64,000 nt of DNA from Mytilus trossulus. Its lineage: Eukaryota; Mollusca; Bivalvia; Mytilida; Mytilidae. A program made the position numbers and the translations under genes. The stretch's first letter is position 1, and each line of letters starts with the position of its first letter. The stretch is taken from positions 24,668,886 through 24,732,885 of the forward strand of contig NC_086374.1 of assembly GCF_036588685.1 (NCBI RefSeq). Reading direction: 5' to 3'. Shown here piece by piece: positions 57,401-60,665 of this stretch. The notes beneath the pieces were generated by a model, which was given only the letters and a program-made list of their open reading frames with translations, made no database searches and was not told where the DNA came from.

Positions 57401-60400
57401 TCCCTATGATATGATCTTTCTAATTATAATTCCAAATTAAAGTTTTGACCCCAATTTCACGGTCCAATGAACATAGAAAATGATAGTGCGAGTGGGGCAT
57501 CCATGTACTATGGACACATTCTTGTTTAAAACAGCAACTCAACGACACCTAGATCGCACAATAATGCAAGTTTTCTATTTATACTGGAACACTTATTCAC
57601 AAGTATATTATAAAATATTAGCATTATATCATATTGAATGGGTTCATAGCATCGACGTTAAATATTGCAGAATACACAGGTCAACGAATAAAAACTATGC
57701 CTATCACAGATTGAATATATCATGCATATCATTCAAAGATTATTAATCTTCGACACAAGAAAATGCAAACAAGACGATGTTACTAAATAACTTAAAAAAC
57801 CGATTAACAACAAATTTAAGATAAAAGCTTTACAAACTTGATACTTTTATATCCTTACAAAATCACAAACTTGTCTTGGAGTAAACATCACAACGGATTG
57901 AATACTTGTGTGAAATTACCTAATATTTTGTGTTGATGGAAGATTTTTTTCAAGACATAACATAAACAATTCAAGAAGCAATAGGTATTGGATCACATTA
58001 ATATTTCCTAGTGGTACACGTACCTGGGATGGTACTTATCTGTTAATATCTAAGATATATGCACACCAAAACAAATAATCAAATAAAATCCTCTACAATA
58101 AAATTGAGAAAGGAAATGGGGAATGTGTCAAAGCGAAAACAACTCGACCATAGAGCAGACAACAGCCGTCATGGGTTTTCATTGTAGCGAGAATTCCCGC
58201 ACCCGTAGGTGTCCTTCAGTAGGAGTAAATGTATTTGGTATAGGTCAATGCTACAGCTATATTTCGACATTAACACCATGTTTGAGATTCAATTATTGTT
58301 CCATTCAACTTTAATGGATTCAAGCGACTCTTTACATACCGCCGTTATAAAAGTTGATAGCCAAATTGTTGCATGGTGAACTTATAATCTATTGTAGTAA
58401 CGATTTAGTATATCATTTGTTTGTCTCTCATAATGTTTCTTCTGTGGGAAAAAAACCTTTGACATTTACTTATTTAAATTATGTAAATGTTCATACTTCA
58501 TAGCTGCATATGGTTCGACATTGTACAAATTTGAAAAGAATTAGAATAATACTAACTGCTTTAATTTTATTTTCAGTACTTCCTTCAACTTTAAACCCGC
58601 CATCGACTATAACACCTGGTGTGACATTCCCAACCTTTCCAAATATATTCCCAGTCACCACTTTTGGACCAAATGGCCAACCCGTTGGAACAACAAAACG
58701 ACCAACATCAAAACCTTTATCAGGGATTACATTTGCTCAACCAACGGGTCATATGACTGGTCCAAATGGATATTTACAAGATAGATTTGTTAGTAAGTAA
58801 AAGTTCAATGTTCAAACGGAAGCATAATTAAACAAATTATTCAATTTAAAAATCTGTTTTAGAGCAGGATCGCTTGTTTTGACCAAGAAAACATCAACAT
58901 TGATACAGACTTTTTTTCATTACATCTTTGCATGGTAATACTAAGTGAATCGGCTTATTCGTGGATGACTCGTATATCTTAAAATGATTTGGTGCATCCT
59001 TACAAAAAACAAGGTTGCCAGATTTGTGTTTTCTACATGGTATCCTGCACCATTCATAGCATCTGAGACAAACTGTATTAAGAGACAGCTGACATGGTTA
59101 TTGTAAAACTGATTCAATACTGATTTCGTGCATACTATACGCTTTTCTAGTAAAATCTTCCATTATATTCCTTCTAGACTGAAAATTCGGAAAGCGAAAC
59201 TACAAAAAATAAAAGCATCAAACAAATCATCACAAGATTTTTTATTGTGGGTTTCGAATCATATAAAACTTTAATGATTCAATAACTAATCTGAAATGGG
59301 ACTATTACTTTGGAATGGAAAATATGCATAAATATGCCATCTTTATTTTCGCTGCCTTAATTGCTTAATTTCTTAAGAGAGAATAATGAAGTATTTAAAA
59401 TTTTGGTACATTTTCTATAGATCATGTGAGGGGAGGGAGAGGGAACTTGTAAATATACAGGATTTTTCCCCTATAGATGACGATTTGTTATGATTAAAGT
59501 GAATATTAAAAATGATTGCCTGTTATATTAAAATCAATAACAGAAGAACAGAACAGCAGAAAGTAAAAATAATCAGCAATAGAAGATTTACAAAGCTATG
59601 GCTAAAATTGTCAACTGACCTTCTTATAAGAATTATTGTCCCTTAAAAATAAATGTTAGAGGAACAAACTTATTCATTTGCTTGCTTTTCAAACTGAATG
59701 CAATAAATTTAGAAATCGAAAAGCAAAAAATGTCAGAAATTCTTTTAAATTCATGATACATTGAAAAATGATTAAGAATTATTACTAATTGAAGACCTTT
59801 TATGCGGATTTTAAGATCTTTTTTTCTTTCTCGATACCAACAAACATGGACTCAGAAGACTTCAAACATCAAACTTAAAAAACTAATTAGATTGGTCATA
59901 TATATATATTGTTGTGCCGTTTGGAGTGGAAGGTTTGATTGATTAAAGACAAATTAAGGCATCTCAAAGTACCTCTTGCTTTACGGTTCGATAAATACAT
60001 TTGCATACGTGTCTTTTTCATTACATGTCAATGATCCATAGTAAGCATCTTTGATTTCATCATAAAGGTTAACTTGTCATGTAGCGGTACATATCTTTAT
60101 TTAATATTCTTGTTTCGTTGAAACAACACACGAGTAATCTGGGATACTTATATTATCGTTTAGTTTTCTATAAATAAGTAATTTTAACATGTTTAATTTT
60201 AGATAAAAAGCATGGATTGACAGGCGGTCGTTTAGCTGCAGTCATCATTGTTATTGTTCTTGTCTTAGGAATAGGAGCCCTCTTCGGATTTCTATACTGG
60301 CGAAAGAGAAATCCATCTGCAAGTACAAGTGGAAACGGGGCATCAGGCGGGGGATCGGGATTTGATAACGCACTTTTTAATAAGGAAAACGAGGAAGTCA

Positions 60401-60420
60401 ATATTGACAGTACTGCATAA
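5394..60420 (+). CDS. Giant type I receptor with twelve C-type lectin domains (mannose-receptor-like), 42 coding exons
   Basis: Forty-two exons joined at GT-AG junctions give 5754 nt (1917 residues plus stop) with every intron phase consistent. Domain order: signal peptide 1-20; CTLD1 21-160; CTLD2 161-304; CTLD3 305-450; CTLD4 451-582; CTLD5 596-730; CTLD6 about 750-888; CTLD7 about 903-1034; CTLD8 about 1053-1175; CTLD9 1191-1324; CTLD10 about 1340-1486; CTLD11 about 1498-1620; CTLD12 about 1636-1770; Thr/Pro-rich stalk 1774-1845; transmembrane helix about 1856-1878; cytoplasmic tail 1879-1917. Most CTLDs have six cysteines and a WIGL-type core. EPN is present in CTLDs 4, 5, 6, 8, 9 and 10 and EPS in 11 and 12. 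CTLDs 1, 2, 3 and 7 lack the sugar-binding triplet. By family, it should bind glycans at the cell surface and be internalised, probably in immune recognition (inference). No ricin-type or fibronectin-II domain is present. The end of exon 3 is the weakest call. Confidence 0.85.
5455..7080. other. Receptor intron 1: one retroelement shard, otherwise nothing seen
   Basis: Contains the Penelope-like fragment at 6040-6340 and short TA microsatellites near 6615-6632. No further exon with CTLD or leader features is visible. Confidence 0.55.
6040..6340 (+). mobile_element. Penelope-like retroelement, C-terminal RT fragment
   Basis: Plus-strand translation with frame breaks gives SFPIVN, CSN and RACVF-like pieces in the order seen after the RT catalytic domain of the larger copy at 25395-27190, followed by 'tcacgagttggttgaccatta'. 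No intact frame. Confidence 0.6.
7081..7229 (+). CDS. Receptor exon 2: CTLD1, first half
   Basis: Residues 21-70. Acceptor after a T-rich tract; phase 1 in, 0 out. Shows the CTLD opening pattern LRCPLYW, SCYRF, W-x2-A, AWC and AHLVKLE. Confidence 0.88.
8390..8585 (+). repeat. SINE-like repeat, bivalve type
   Basis: Ends in the tail 'aaagtggcgttaaaacacca' plus 'atcaatcaa', which I recognise as the 3' end of common molluscan SINEs. The head is too degenerate for clear pol III boxes. It stops about 25 bp before the exon 3 acceptor. The rest of intron 2 (7230-8389) shows only poly-purine runs. Confidence 0.55.
8611..8762 (+). CDS. Receptor exon 3: CTLD1 core (3' end uncertain)
   Basis: Residues 71-121. 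Encodes SFWTGLNNNG and FVWADGS, the CTLD WIGL and W-x-DG positions. Exon 4 needs a phase-2 end; the donor after 8762 (GT|GTTAGT) fits. The reading frame stays open 28 more bases, adding PD at a CTLD-like position, before a TAA created at the edge of a MITE (8790-9070). The native donor may thus have been lost or shifted. Confidence 0.6.
8790..9070. mobile_element. TTAA-flanked MITE (piggyBac-type target site)
   Basis: 281 bp including both TTAA sites. Inverted ends 8790-8809 and 9051-9070 match at 18 of 20 bases (TTAAGGTGATACC versus TTAAGGTGGTACC). Non-coding. TTAA target duplication is the piggyBac superfamily signature; the element is one I recognise as abundant in mussels. Confidence 0.85.
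9697..9815 (+). CDS. Receptor exon 4: CTLD1, last part
   Basis: Residues 121-160; phase 2 in, 1 out. Has RCVKF, NVKC and GYICE, the last three CTLD cysteines, but no EPN or WND, so this domain should not bind sugar by the classical calcium site. Confidence 0.82.
9895..10090 (-). repeat. 3' tail of Penelope-like retroelement, minus orientation
   Basis: Matches, inverted, the tail at about 27010-27185 ('agataccaaagggacagtca', 'aacaacacgaac', 'ggggtgatctcaggt'). Only the tail remains, as expected of a 5'-truncated insertion. Confidence 0.65.
10517..10866 (-). mobile_element. Hammerhead-family element, full length, ribozyme stems degraded
   Basis: Same order as 2690-3022. On the minus strand CTGATGA and GAA are intact (10567-10545), but stem II is reduced to about 1 bp and stem III has lost its palindrome. 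The structured module is at 10783-10855. A second, worse copy follows at once (10870-10990). Confidence 0.7.
10870..10990 (-). repeat. Hammerhead-family repeat, partial, dead core
   Basis: Minus-strand core reads CTAATGG, and GAA is changed to GAT. It directly abuts the preceding copy, giving a head-to-tail pair. Confidence 0.65.
11105..11235 (+). repeat. Penelope-like 3' tail fragment
   Basis: Plus-strand match to the tail at 27100-27185 ('acatggcgttgtcaatttgt', 'cgatttatgagt'). The rest of intron 4 (11236-12236) shows no recognisable feature. Confidence 0.5.
12237..12336 (+). CDS. Receptor exon 5: CTLD2 start
   Basis: Residues 161-194; phase 1 in, 2 out; donor CCCA|GTAAGT. Contains LTCEADRKW, FCYRV and TWDGAQ, the opening of a CTLD. 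Confidence 0.87.
12701..12827 (+). CDS. Receptor exon 6: CTLD2 middle
   Basis: Residues 194-236; phase 2 in, 0 out. Contains QCDQQGGNLFTVES and DFWIGV. Confidence 0.88.
13150..13375 (+). mobile_element. Penelope-like RT C-terminal shard
   Basis: In the frame from 13157, the segment with FHFFEAITTG and HEFVNRYGLSLTPM resembles the C-terminal end of this element family. The remaining intron sequence on both sides shows nothing definite. Confidence 0.45.
13882..13970 (+). CDS. Receptor exon 7: CTLD2, third part
   Basis: Residues 237-266; phase 0 in, 2 out. Encodes SYTWLLAKGN and AYWSPIPVLQR; the EPN position is not conserved. Confidence 0.8.
13971..15107. other. Receptor intron 7: short repeat fragments only
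   Basis: Holds a fragment of the 'tactgaactccgag' family (14066-14118) and one of the 'atgagacaactctccatcca' type (14385-14450). The rest is plain AT-rich sequence. Confidence 0.5.
15108..15223 (+). CDS. Receptor exon 8: CTLD2 end
   Basis: Residues 266-304; phase 2 in, 1 out. TCVYVKY, AWTTDTC and FVCKKPE supply the last three cysteines. The acceptor at 15107 is preferred over a later AG because it keeps the TCVYV cysteine. Confidence 0.82.
15705..15785 (+). repeat. Fragment of the 'gatgtggtatgatt' family
   Basis: Matches 'atgtggtgtaattaccaatg' and 'gacaactcttcacaagagac' of the longer copies at 27287 and 37403. Confidence 0.6.
16230..17235 (+). repeat. Long degenerate interspersed repeat with internal units
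   Basis: Resembles a widespread bivalve repeat that opens with 'ccgtcgtcgtttgttgtcca' and carries repeated 'ttgccctttaatgac'-type blocks (16545, 16800, 17000). A short piece of the same family is at 47698-47815. Non-coding; class unknown. Confidence 0.45.
17453..17582 (+). CDS. Receptor exon 9: CTLD3 start
   Basis: Residues 305-348; phase 1 in, 2 out. Contains CQPGWLAHQNRCYQF, LSWQQSDQYC and GGRLVES. Confidence 0.9.
17924..18006 (+). CDS. Receptor exon 10: CTLD3 middle
   Basis: Residues 348-375; phase 2 in, 1 out. Contains FINSYLSQF and SFWIGAT. Confidence 0.87.
18007..18899. other. Receptor intron 10: poly(A) tract, nothing else
   Basis: A pure A run of about 25 at 18388-18412 is the only distinctive feature; no retroelement body is recognisable next to it. 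Confidence 0.5.
18900..19016 (+). CDS. Receptor exon 11: CTLD3, third part
   Basis: Residues 376-414; phase 1 in and out. YTWSYGQQIKYQNWAVNPPD then QDCVYID; PPD stands where EPN would be. Confidence 0.87.
19427..19534 (+). CDS. Receptor exon 12: CTLD3 end and linker
   Basis: Residues 415-450; phase 1 in and out, donor C|GTGAGT. LWRTTSNC and FICIIGF finish the domain; DQPVQAVTTPT is the linker. The 3' end of this exon with its donor is repeated about ten times downstream. Confidence 0.87.
19489..20150 (+). repeat. Decayed tandem array of the exon 12 3' end and splice donor
   Basis: About ten copies of a segment like 'attggctttgatcaacccg', then 'gtgcaagcggtgacaacac' and 'acgtgagt'. Anchors lie near 19501, 19558, 19634, 19711, 19768, 19823, 19887, 19947, 20050 and 20110 (spacing mostly 55-77 bp). 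The copy at 19634-19672 keeps a full CACGTGAGTT donor. The last two still encode FDQPVQAVTY and IIGFYQTGQAVAT in one open frame. Confidence 0.85.
20391..20549 (+). CDS. Receptor exon 13: CTLD4, first half
   Basis: Residues 451-503; phase 1 in and out. Contains LICDDHWTLNSGRCFQF, WLDARESC and GGDLATVD. Confidence 0.92.
20684..20775 (+). CDS. Receptor exon 14: CTLD4 core
   Basis: Residues 504-534; phase 1 in, 0 out. NDNEYWIGLNDRT and YIWIQSGAQ. Confidence 0.9.
21103..21247 (+). CDS. Receptor exon 15: CTLD4 end, with EPN and WND
   Basis: Residues 535-582; phase 0 in, 1 out. KWCKNEPNDY and CWNDRGC carry both halves of the mannose-type calcium site; KYICQKS closes the domain. Confidence 0.92.
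21468..21506 (+). CDS. Receptor exon 16: short linker
   Basis: Residues 583-595 (RNIPLGPPVTTAA); 39 nt, phase 1 on both sides, so it could be skipped without a frameshift. Confidence 0.72.
21590..21850 (-). mobile_element. tRNA-derived SINE
   Basis: On the minus strand from 21848: GTGGTGTAGTGGTTAGTGC (A-box-like) and GGTTTAATTCC (B-box-like) about 50 bases on, then a non-tRNA body. The spacing is tRNA-like, but the fold is incomplete, so this is a SINE head rather than a gene. Confidence 0.65.
22379..22549 (+). CDS. Receptor exon 17: CTLD5, first half
   Basis: Residues 596-652; phase 1 in and out. AKCGLGWQE, YCYSF, SWQDARQVC and GGDLASVHD. Confidence 0.92.
22550..23580. other. Receptor intron 17: repeat fragment, otherwise nothing
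   Basis: 22700-22870 matches the 3' half of the 'tactgaactccgag' family ('ttcctgacttggtacagg', 'aaaatggtgagttaaacctg'). No exon is seen in the remainder. Confidence 0.5.
23581..23697 (+). CDS. Receptor exon 18: CTLD5 core
   Basis: Residues 653-691; phase 1 in and out. MWMWLGGTDRS, GWSWSDGTPF and LNWAG; WLGG replaces WIGL. Confidence 0.9.
23960..24546. mobile_element. Fold-back MITE with long inverted arms and TA flanks
   Basis: Arms of about 170 bp (23962-24131 and 24375-24544) pair with gaps; outer ends are TAGTCGCCGTCA and its complement, flanked by TA on both sides. The best-conserved arm part is 'cctttaattgtgtttgcact'. Non-coding; TA target suggests the Tc1/mariner group. Confidence 0.8.
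25146..25262 (+). CDS. Receptor exon 19: CTLD5 end, with EPN and WND
   Basis: Residues 692-730; phase 1 in and out. GEPNGDRRENC and QQWNDGPC give a complete mannose-type site; GFICKKS closes the domain. Confidence 0.92.
25395..27190 (+). mobile_element. Penelope-like (Naiad-type) retroelement, degenerate, plus strand
   Basis: Broken reading frames encode an RT of the Penelope-like group: an N-terminal part (25413-25690, with HLSYLHDKYVV), motif A (TFDSSTIYT, about 26098), a 173-aa frame (26100-26621) with QQTVGIPMGTNC (motif B) and FRYVNDILSLN (motif C, normally YxDD), then KRDDFS-type sequence and a conserved 3' tail to about 27190. Frameshifts, stops and a catalytic Asp to Asn change make it inactive. 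It lies in intron 19 in the same orientation as the host gene. Relation to Naiads is inferred from the similar but longer minus-strand copy. Confidence 0.8.
27287..27705 (+). repeat. Long copy of the 'gatgtggtatgatt' interspersed family
   Basis: Contains 'gacaatgagacaactgtcat', 'ggtcaccgtacggccttcaa', 'aacgagaaaactaacggcct' and 'caggctcctgacttggaaca'. Other copies or pieces: 2520, 3125, 14385, 15705, 37403 and 62470. No coding capacity. Confidence 0.75.
28544..28591 (+). CDS. Receptor exon 20: Thr/Pro linker
   Basis: Residues 731-746 (YGTITTIPPRATPQVP); 48 nt, phase 1 on both sides. A likely O-glycosylated spacer between CTLD5 and CTLD6. Confidence 0.75.
29360..29539 (+). CDS. Receptor exon 21: CTLD6, first half
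   Basis: Residues 747-806; phase 1 in and out. FLGCPSFWKKHGTSCWLF, ARKTCQQYGGYLATVN and DEQNFM. The AAG acceptor at 29357-29359 is the one that keeps frame. Confidence 0.87.
29705..29979 (+). repeat. Copy of the 'gccccacctacgatag' repeat
   Basis: Second copy of the family at 569-873, with a shorter CCGT-like stretch, ending 'gggacacattcttg'. The remaining part of intron 21 (29980-30779) shows nothing recognisable. Confidence 0.75.
30780..30961 (+). CDS. Receptor exon 22: CTLD6 core, with EPN
   Basis: Residues 807-867; phase 1 in, 0 out. VWIGLSDRITENYFVWDEG, TNWGPGEPNNWQ and EDCVAVW. Confidence 0.92.
31000..31235 (+). mobile_element. Probable tRNA-derived SINE
   Basis: 'gtgataaagcatgctcgctg' followed by 'aagttcgaccctgg' (B-box-like) resembles a tRNA head; a non-tRNA body follows. 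It begins about 40 bases after the exon 22 donor. Confidence 0.5.
31240..31340 (-). repeat. 3' end fragment of the minus-strand Penelope-like family
   Basis: 'ggaaatggggaatgtgtcaa' and 'acaacccgaccata' match the end of the element at 51515-54420. Similar ends occur at 34470-34545 (plus) and 58090-58215 (minus). Confidence 0.65.
31764..31883 (+). CDS. Receptor exon 23: CTLD6 end, linker and first residues of CTLD7
   Basis: Residues 868-907; phase 0 on both sides. GSWFDITC replaces WND by WFD; GYVCRKS closes CTLD6 and LKGCTKP opens CTLD7. No intron separates the two domains. Confidence 0.88.
32512..32648 (+). CDS. Receptor exon 24: CTLD7, first part
   Basis: Residues 908-953; phase 0 in, 2 out. 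GASCYALRD, SWQLAQSAC and GGQLATVNDR. Confidence 0.9.
32790..33635 (+). repeat. Cluster of 'tactgaactccgag' family fragments
   Basis: Three pieces: 32790-32890 (5' part), 33405-33482 (3' part) and 33515-33635 (5' part again). A palindrome (33247-33382) lies between them, so insertion into an older copy is likely. Confidence 0.65.
33247..33382. repeat. Long imperfect palindrome
   Basis: Arms 33247-33305 and 33324-33382 pair, including 'ggacgtcca', 'aactgtcgcaaat' and 'gtttacctg' with their complements, around an 18-base loop. A fold-back MITE is the likely origin. Confidence 0.8.
33770..33915 (+). CDS. Receptor exon 25: CTLD7 core
   Basis: Residues 953-1001; phase 2 in, 1 out. DNFWIGLSDQVTPGTYAWIQG and FTFWNSNHT; the EPN position is absent. 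Confidence 0.9.
34470..34545 (+). repeat. Penelope-like 3' end fragment, plus orientation
   Basis: 'tctatggtcgggttgttgtc', then 'ctttgacaccttccccattt' and 'cctttctc' are the inverse of the family end at 51520. Confidence 0.6.
34926..35960. repeat. Inverted pair of about 35 bp bounding roughly 1 kb
   Basis: 'gctagccaagggttacgatc' near 34926 is matched inverted by 'ggatcgtaacccttgtctag' near 35934; similarity then fades. The interior is AT-rich without coding frames. Possibly a worn fold-back element. Confidence 0.5.
36112..36305 (+). CDS. Receptor exon 26: CTLD7 end, TP linker and start of CTLD8
   Basis: Residues 1002-1066; phase 1 in, 0 out. ERNTCVVM, LWDNKQC and NYICETP close CTLD7; a Thr/Pro linker follows; CPSGWKSFATFCYK opens CTLD8. 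Confidence 0.92.
36306..37245. other. Receptor intron 26: nothing recognised
   Basis: Plain AT-rich sequence with no repeat copy or exon that I can identify. Confidence 0.5.
37246..37364 (+). CDS. Receptor exon 27: CTLD8, second part
   Basis: Residues 1067-1106; phase 0 in, 2 out; donor TTTC|GTAAGT. MTWLQGRDYCNGFGGDLVSI. Confidence 0.92.
37403..37690 (+). repeat. Copy of the 'gatgtggtatgatt' family
   Basis: Matches 27287-27705 in order ('gatgtggtatgatttccaat', 'ctatagatcactgtacggcc', 'acagaatgtggcagggtaaa'). Confidence 0.75.
38223..38431 (+). CDS. Receptor exon 28: CTLD8 core and end, with EPN and WVD
   Basis: Residues 1106-1175; phase 2 in, 1 out. AWLGINDWD, KWVWSDKS, AWNRGEPNNYNNEDC, GKWVDINC and VICKR. 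A near-canonical mannose-type site (WVD for WND). Confidence 0.93.
38912..39752. mobile_element. TA-flanked MITE with perfect 26-bp inverted ends
   Basis: Ends 38912-38937 and 39727-39752 are perfect complements (TACTAGTCAACAAAAG...), flanked by TA. About 840 bp, no transposase frame. The perfect ends suggest recent mobilisation by a Tc1/mariner-type transposase supplied elsewhere. Confidence 0.85.
40457..40501 (+). CDS. Receptor exon 29: Thr/Pro linker
   Basis: Residues 1176-1190 (GTPFVTTVTPPIGIT); 45 nt, phase 1 on both sides. Confidence 0.75.
40502..42212. other. Receptor intron 29: contains an inverted retroelement shard
   Basis: Apart from the Penelope-like fragment at 41640-41930, no recognisable feature. 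Confidence 0.5.
41640..41930 (-). mobile_element. Penelope-like RT fragment, minus strand, heavily decayed
   Basis: Minus-strand reading gives ILSLN, a GDYVER-like stretch, and then FVNFPFICSN and PAA pieces in family order, with several frame shifts. Confidence 0.6.
42213..42391 (+). CDS. Receptor exon 30: CTLD9, first half
   Basis: Residues 1191-1250; phase 1 in, 0 out; donor ATA|GTAAGT. ACGVENMWLFYNGSCYM, SWYDARKYC and SDLASIHTNDE. Confidence 0.92.
43154..43218 (+). CDS. Receptor exon 31: CTLD9 core
   Basis: Residues 1251-1272; phase 0 in, 2 out. KKNREEYWIGLNELENPGK. The donor (AA|GTAGGA) abuts an interspersed repeat, and read-through would hit a stop within one codon. Confidence 0.85.
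43222..43440 (+). repeat. 'tactgaactccgag' repeat abutting the exon 31 donor
   Basis: The recognisable family sequence begins within a few bases of the splice site and runs to 'tttaacgtcaaacctctcac'. It is one of the longer copies in the window; another is at 44338-44478 in the same intron. Confidence 0.75.
44338..44478 (+). repeat. 'tactgaactccgag' family copy
   Basis: 'aaaatatcaaaaataccgaa' through 'gatattcctgacttggtaca'. The rest of intron 31 (44479-45464) shows only a short 'ttgattgattaattgatta' run. Confidence 0.7.
45465..45565 (+). CDS. Receptor exon 32: CTLD9, third part, with EPN
   Basis: Residues 1272-1305; phase 2 in, 1 out. KWINNDAVDFINWDQNEPND and ERCTAMKAIN. Confidence 0.92.
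45566..46800. other. Receptor intron 32: nothing recognised
   Basis: AT-rich; a few small open frames show no domain features. Confidence 0.5.
46801..46938 (+). CDS. Receptor exon 33: CTLD9 end, linker and CTLD10 opening
   Basis: Residues 1306-1351; phase 1 in and out. GNWMDDNC (WMD for WND) and GFICKKR close CTLD9; PPTTTSPPALP is the linker; GGCRDSF opens CTLD10. No intron at the domain boundary. Confidence 0.88.
46939..48488. other. Receptor intron 33: repeat piece and hairpin
   Basis: Holds a fragment of the 16230 family (47698-47815) and the palindrome at 48046-48165. The sequence at 48280-48320 ('cccatacggtctcataggg') resembles the hairpin arm again. Confidence 0.5.
48046..48165. repeat. 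Near-perfect hairpin
   Basis: Arms 48046-48100 and 48113-48165 pair ('tactgacc', 'acggatccatagagggt' and complements) around a short loop with 'ccataggggttgaagcctat'. Looks like a fold-back MITE. Confidence 0.8.
48489..48614 (+). CDS. Receptor exon 34: CTLD10, first part
   Basis: Residues 1352-1393; phase 1 in and out. NKCFYLSN, MTWNQSLKFC and DMASISDEMEQ. Confidence 0.9.
48997..49175 (+). CDS. Receptor exon 35: CTLD10 core, with EPN
   Basis: Residues 1394-1453; phase 1 in, 0 out; AAG acceptor. NVWIGLNDLRFSRQFVWQD and NNWAEREPNGR. Confidence 0.92.
49176..50611. other. Receptor intron 35: nothing recognised
   Basis: Contains a TA run (49306-49321). The sequence 'tagtagtcattgcaatttca' at about 49962 repeats one at 48882, a small local duplication. 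No exon or known element. Confidence 0.5.
50612..50711 (+). CDS. Receptor exon 36: CTLD10 end, with WND
   Basis: Residues 1454-1486; phase 0 in, 1 out. EKCVEMYTQG, GSWNDQNC and YTICEGKK. Together with exon 35 this is a complete EPN/WND site. Confidence 0.92.
51214..51455 (+). CDS. Receptor exon 37: CTLD11, first two-thirds
   Basis: Residues 1487-1567; phase 1 in, 0 out. SCSKPEYTFRGTSCYKF, NWQDAETKC and DYWIGFKYN. Exon fusion relative to earlier domains, which use two exons for this part. Confidence 0.92.
51515..54420 (-). mobile_element. Naiad-type Penelope-like retroelement with N-terminal GIY-YIG module, degenerate
   Basis: Read on the minus strand: a GIY-YIG-like endonuclease remnant (about 54345-54150: GETGRYLSKRTQEH, HLKEHNH, interrupted by a TAA at 54308-54306), a basic region (54041-53853), then a 184-aa frame (53844-53290) with FDFVNIAGIFND and the segment SSNCSSSEYIYG, RT motif A FDFSTLYTT (near 53160), motif B GIIMGTNCAPLIADLF (near 52890), motif C YLNDILALNN (near 52760), a C-terminal part (52540-52244) and a non-coding 3' end to 51515. 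Endonuclease before RT is the permuted order of the Naiad clade of Penelope-like elements. Stops and shifts show it is dead. It splits CTLD11 between exons 37 and 38. Confidence 0.78.
54575..54743 (+). CDS. Receptor exon 38: CTLD11 end, EPS type
   Basis: Residues 1568-1623; phase 0 in, 1 out. TNWAFGEPSNGPLDLC, QWDSTGC and GYVCEIN. EPN is EPS and WND is WDS, so sugar binding is doubtful. Confidence 0.92.
54800..54936 (-). repeat. 'tactgaactccgag' family copy, inverted
   Basis: Begins just past the exon 38 donor: 'accaagtcaggaaaatgaca' to 'cagttcagtatttttgta' is the reverse complement of the family. Confidence 0.7.
55180..55285 (+). repeat. Small degenerate tandem repeat
   Basis: About four units built on 'agctttacagatgtacagtt' / 'catatacagctttacag'. 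The rest of intron 38 (55286-56101) shows nothing recognised. Confidence 0.6.
56102..56374 (+). CDS. Receptor exon 39: linker and CTLD12, first two-thirds
   Basis: Residues 1624-1714; phase 1 in and out. APLPPVTSAPNGHC, FCYYF, DWPSAGYTC, MDLVSITSAIE and NIWIGLNKG. Confidence 0.92.
56637..56813 (+). CDS. Receptor exon 40: CTLD12 end, EPS and WND
   Basis: Residues 1715-1773; phase 1 in and out. FQWTDNTPYSYNNWNVGEPS, EECVEMY, KWNDVNC and FVCKGRA. Confidence 0.92.
57041..57527 (+). repeat. 'gccccacctacgatag' repeat with internal duplication
   Basis: Third copy of the 569-873 family. Its body is duplicated in tandem (about 57155-57322 and 57323-57487), each unit beginning 'ttcaggttaaagtttttggt'. 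The rest of intron 40 has the fragment at 58090 and otherwise nothing recognised. Confidence 0.8.
58090..58215 (-). repeat. Penelope-like 3' end fragment
   Basis: 'ggaaatggggaatgtgtcaa', then 'cgagaattcccgcacccgta' and 'ggtgtccttcag', matching 51520-51645. Confidence 0.7.
58577..58792 (+). CDS. Receptor exon 41: Thr/Pro-rich stalk
   Basis: Residues 1774-1845; phase 1 in and out. Rich in Thr, Pro and Phe (NPPSTITPGVTFPTF) with no cysteines: a probable O-glycosylated stalk raising the lectin domains above the membrane. The second receptor has a similar stalk exon at 63846-63968. Confidence 0.85.
58793..60202. other. Receptor intron 41: nothing recognised
   Basis: AT-rich with a short TA run near 59898; no repeat family or exon identified. 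Confidence 0.5.
60203..60420 (+). CDS. Receptor exon 42: transmembrane helix, cytoplasmic tail and stop
   Basis: Residues 1846-1917; stop TAA at 60418-60420. A 23-residue helix (LAAVIIVIVLVL...FLYW) ends in basic RKR (stop-transfer), then a Gly/Ser spacer, FDNALF (60361-60378) and an acidic end. FDNALF resembles the FxNTLY endocytosis signal of the mannose receptor. Confidence 0.92.
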
Positions 60421-60438
60421 TGATGTTAGACTGATCGA

Positions 60439-60444
60439 AATAAA
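60439..60444 (+). terminator. Possible polyadenylation signal of the receptor gene (proximal)
   Basis: AATAAA 19 bases after the stop; a second AATAAA lies at 60660-60665 and is the more plausible 3' UTR end. Confidence 0.45.
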
Positions 60445-60665
60445 TAATGCATATGCAATGACAAATATAACATTTTATACAAACGTTAGAAAGTAAAAGT
60501 GAATGGTTATATTTGTATGTTTAACAAGCTGTAAATGAATGCCAGCATAATTGGATATGAATCAAAGATTTAACCTTTATTTTCCACATGAAAGTTGTTG
60601 TCTTATATGTTCCCATAATACTCAAAATTCATATTTTTTCGTAAACATTAAATGTTACTAATAAA

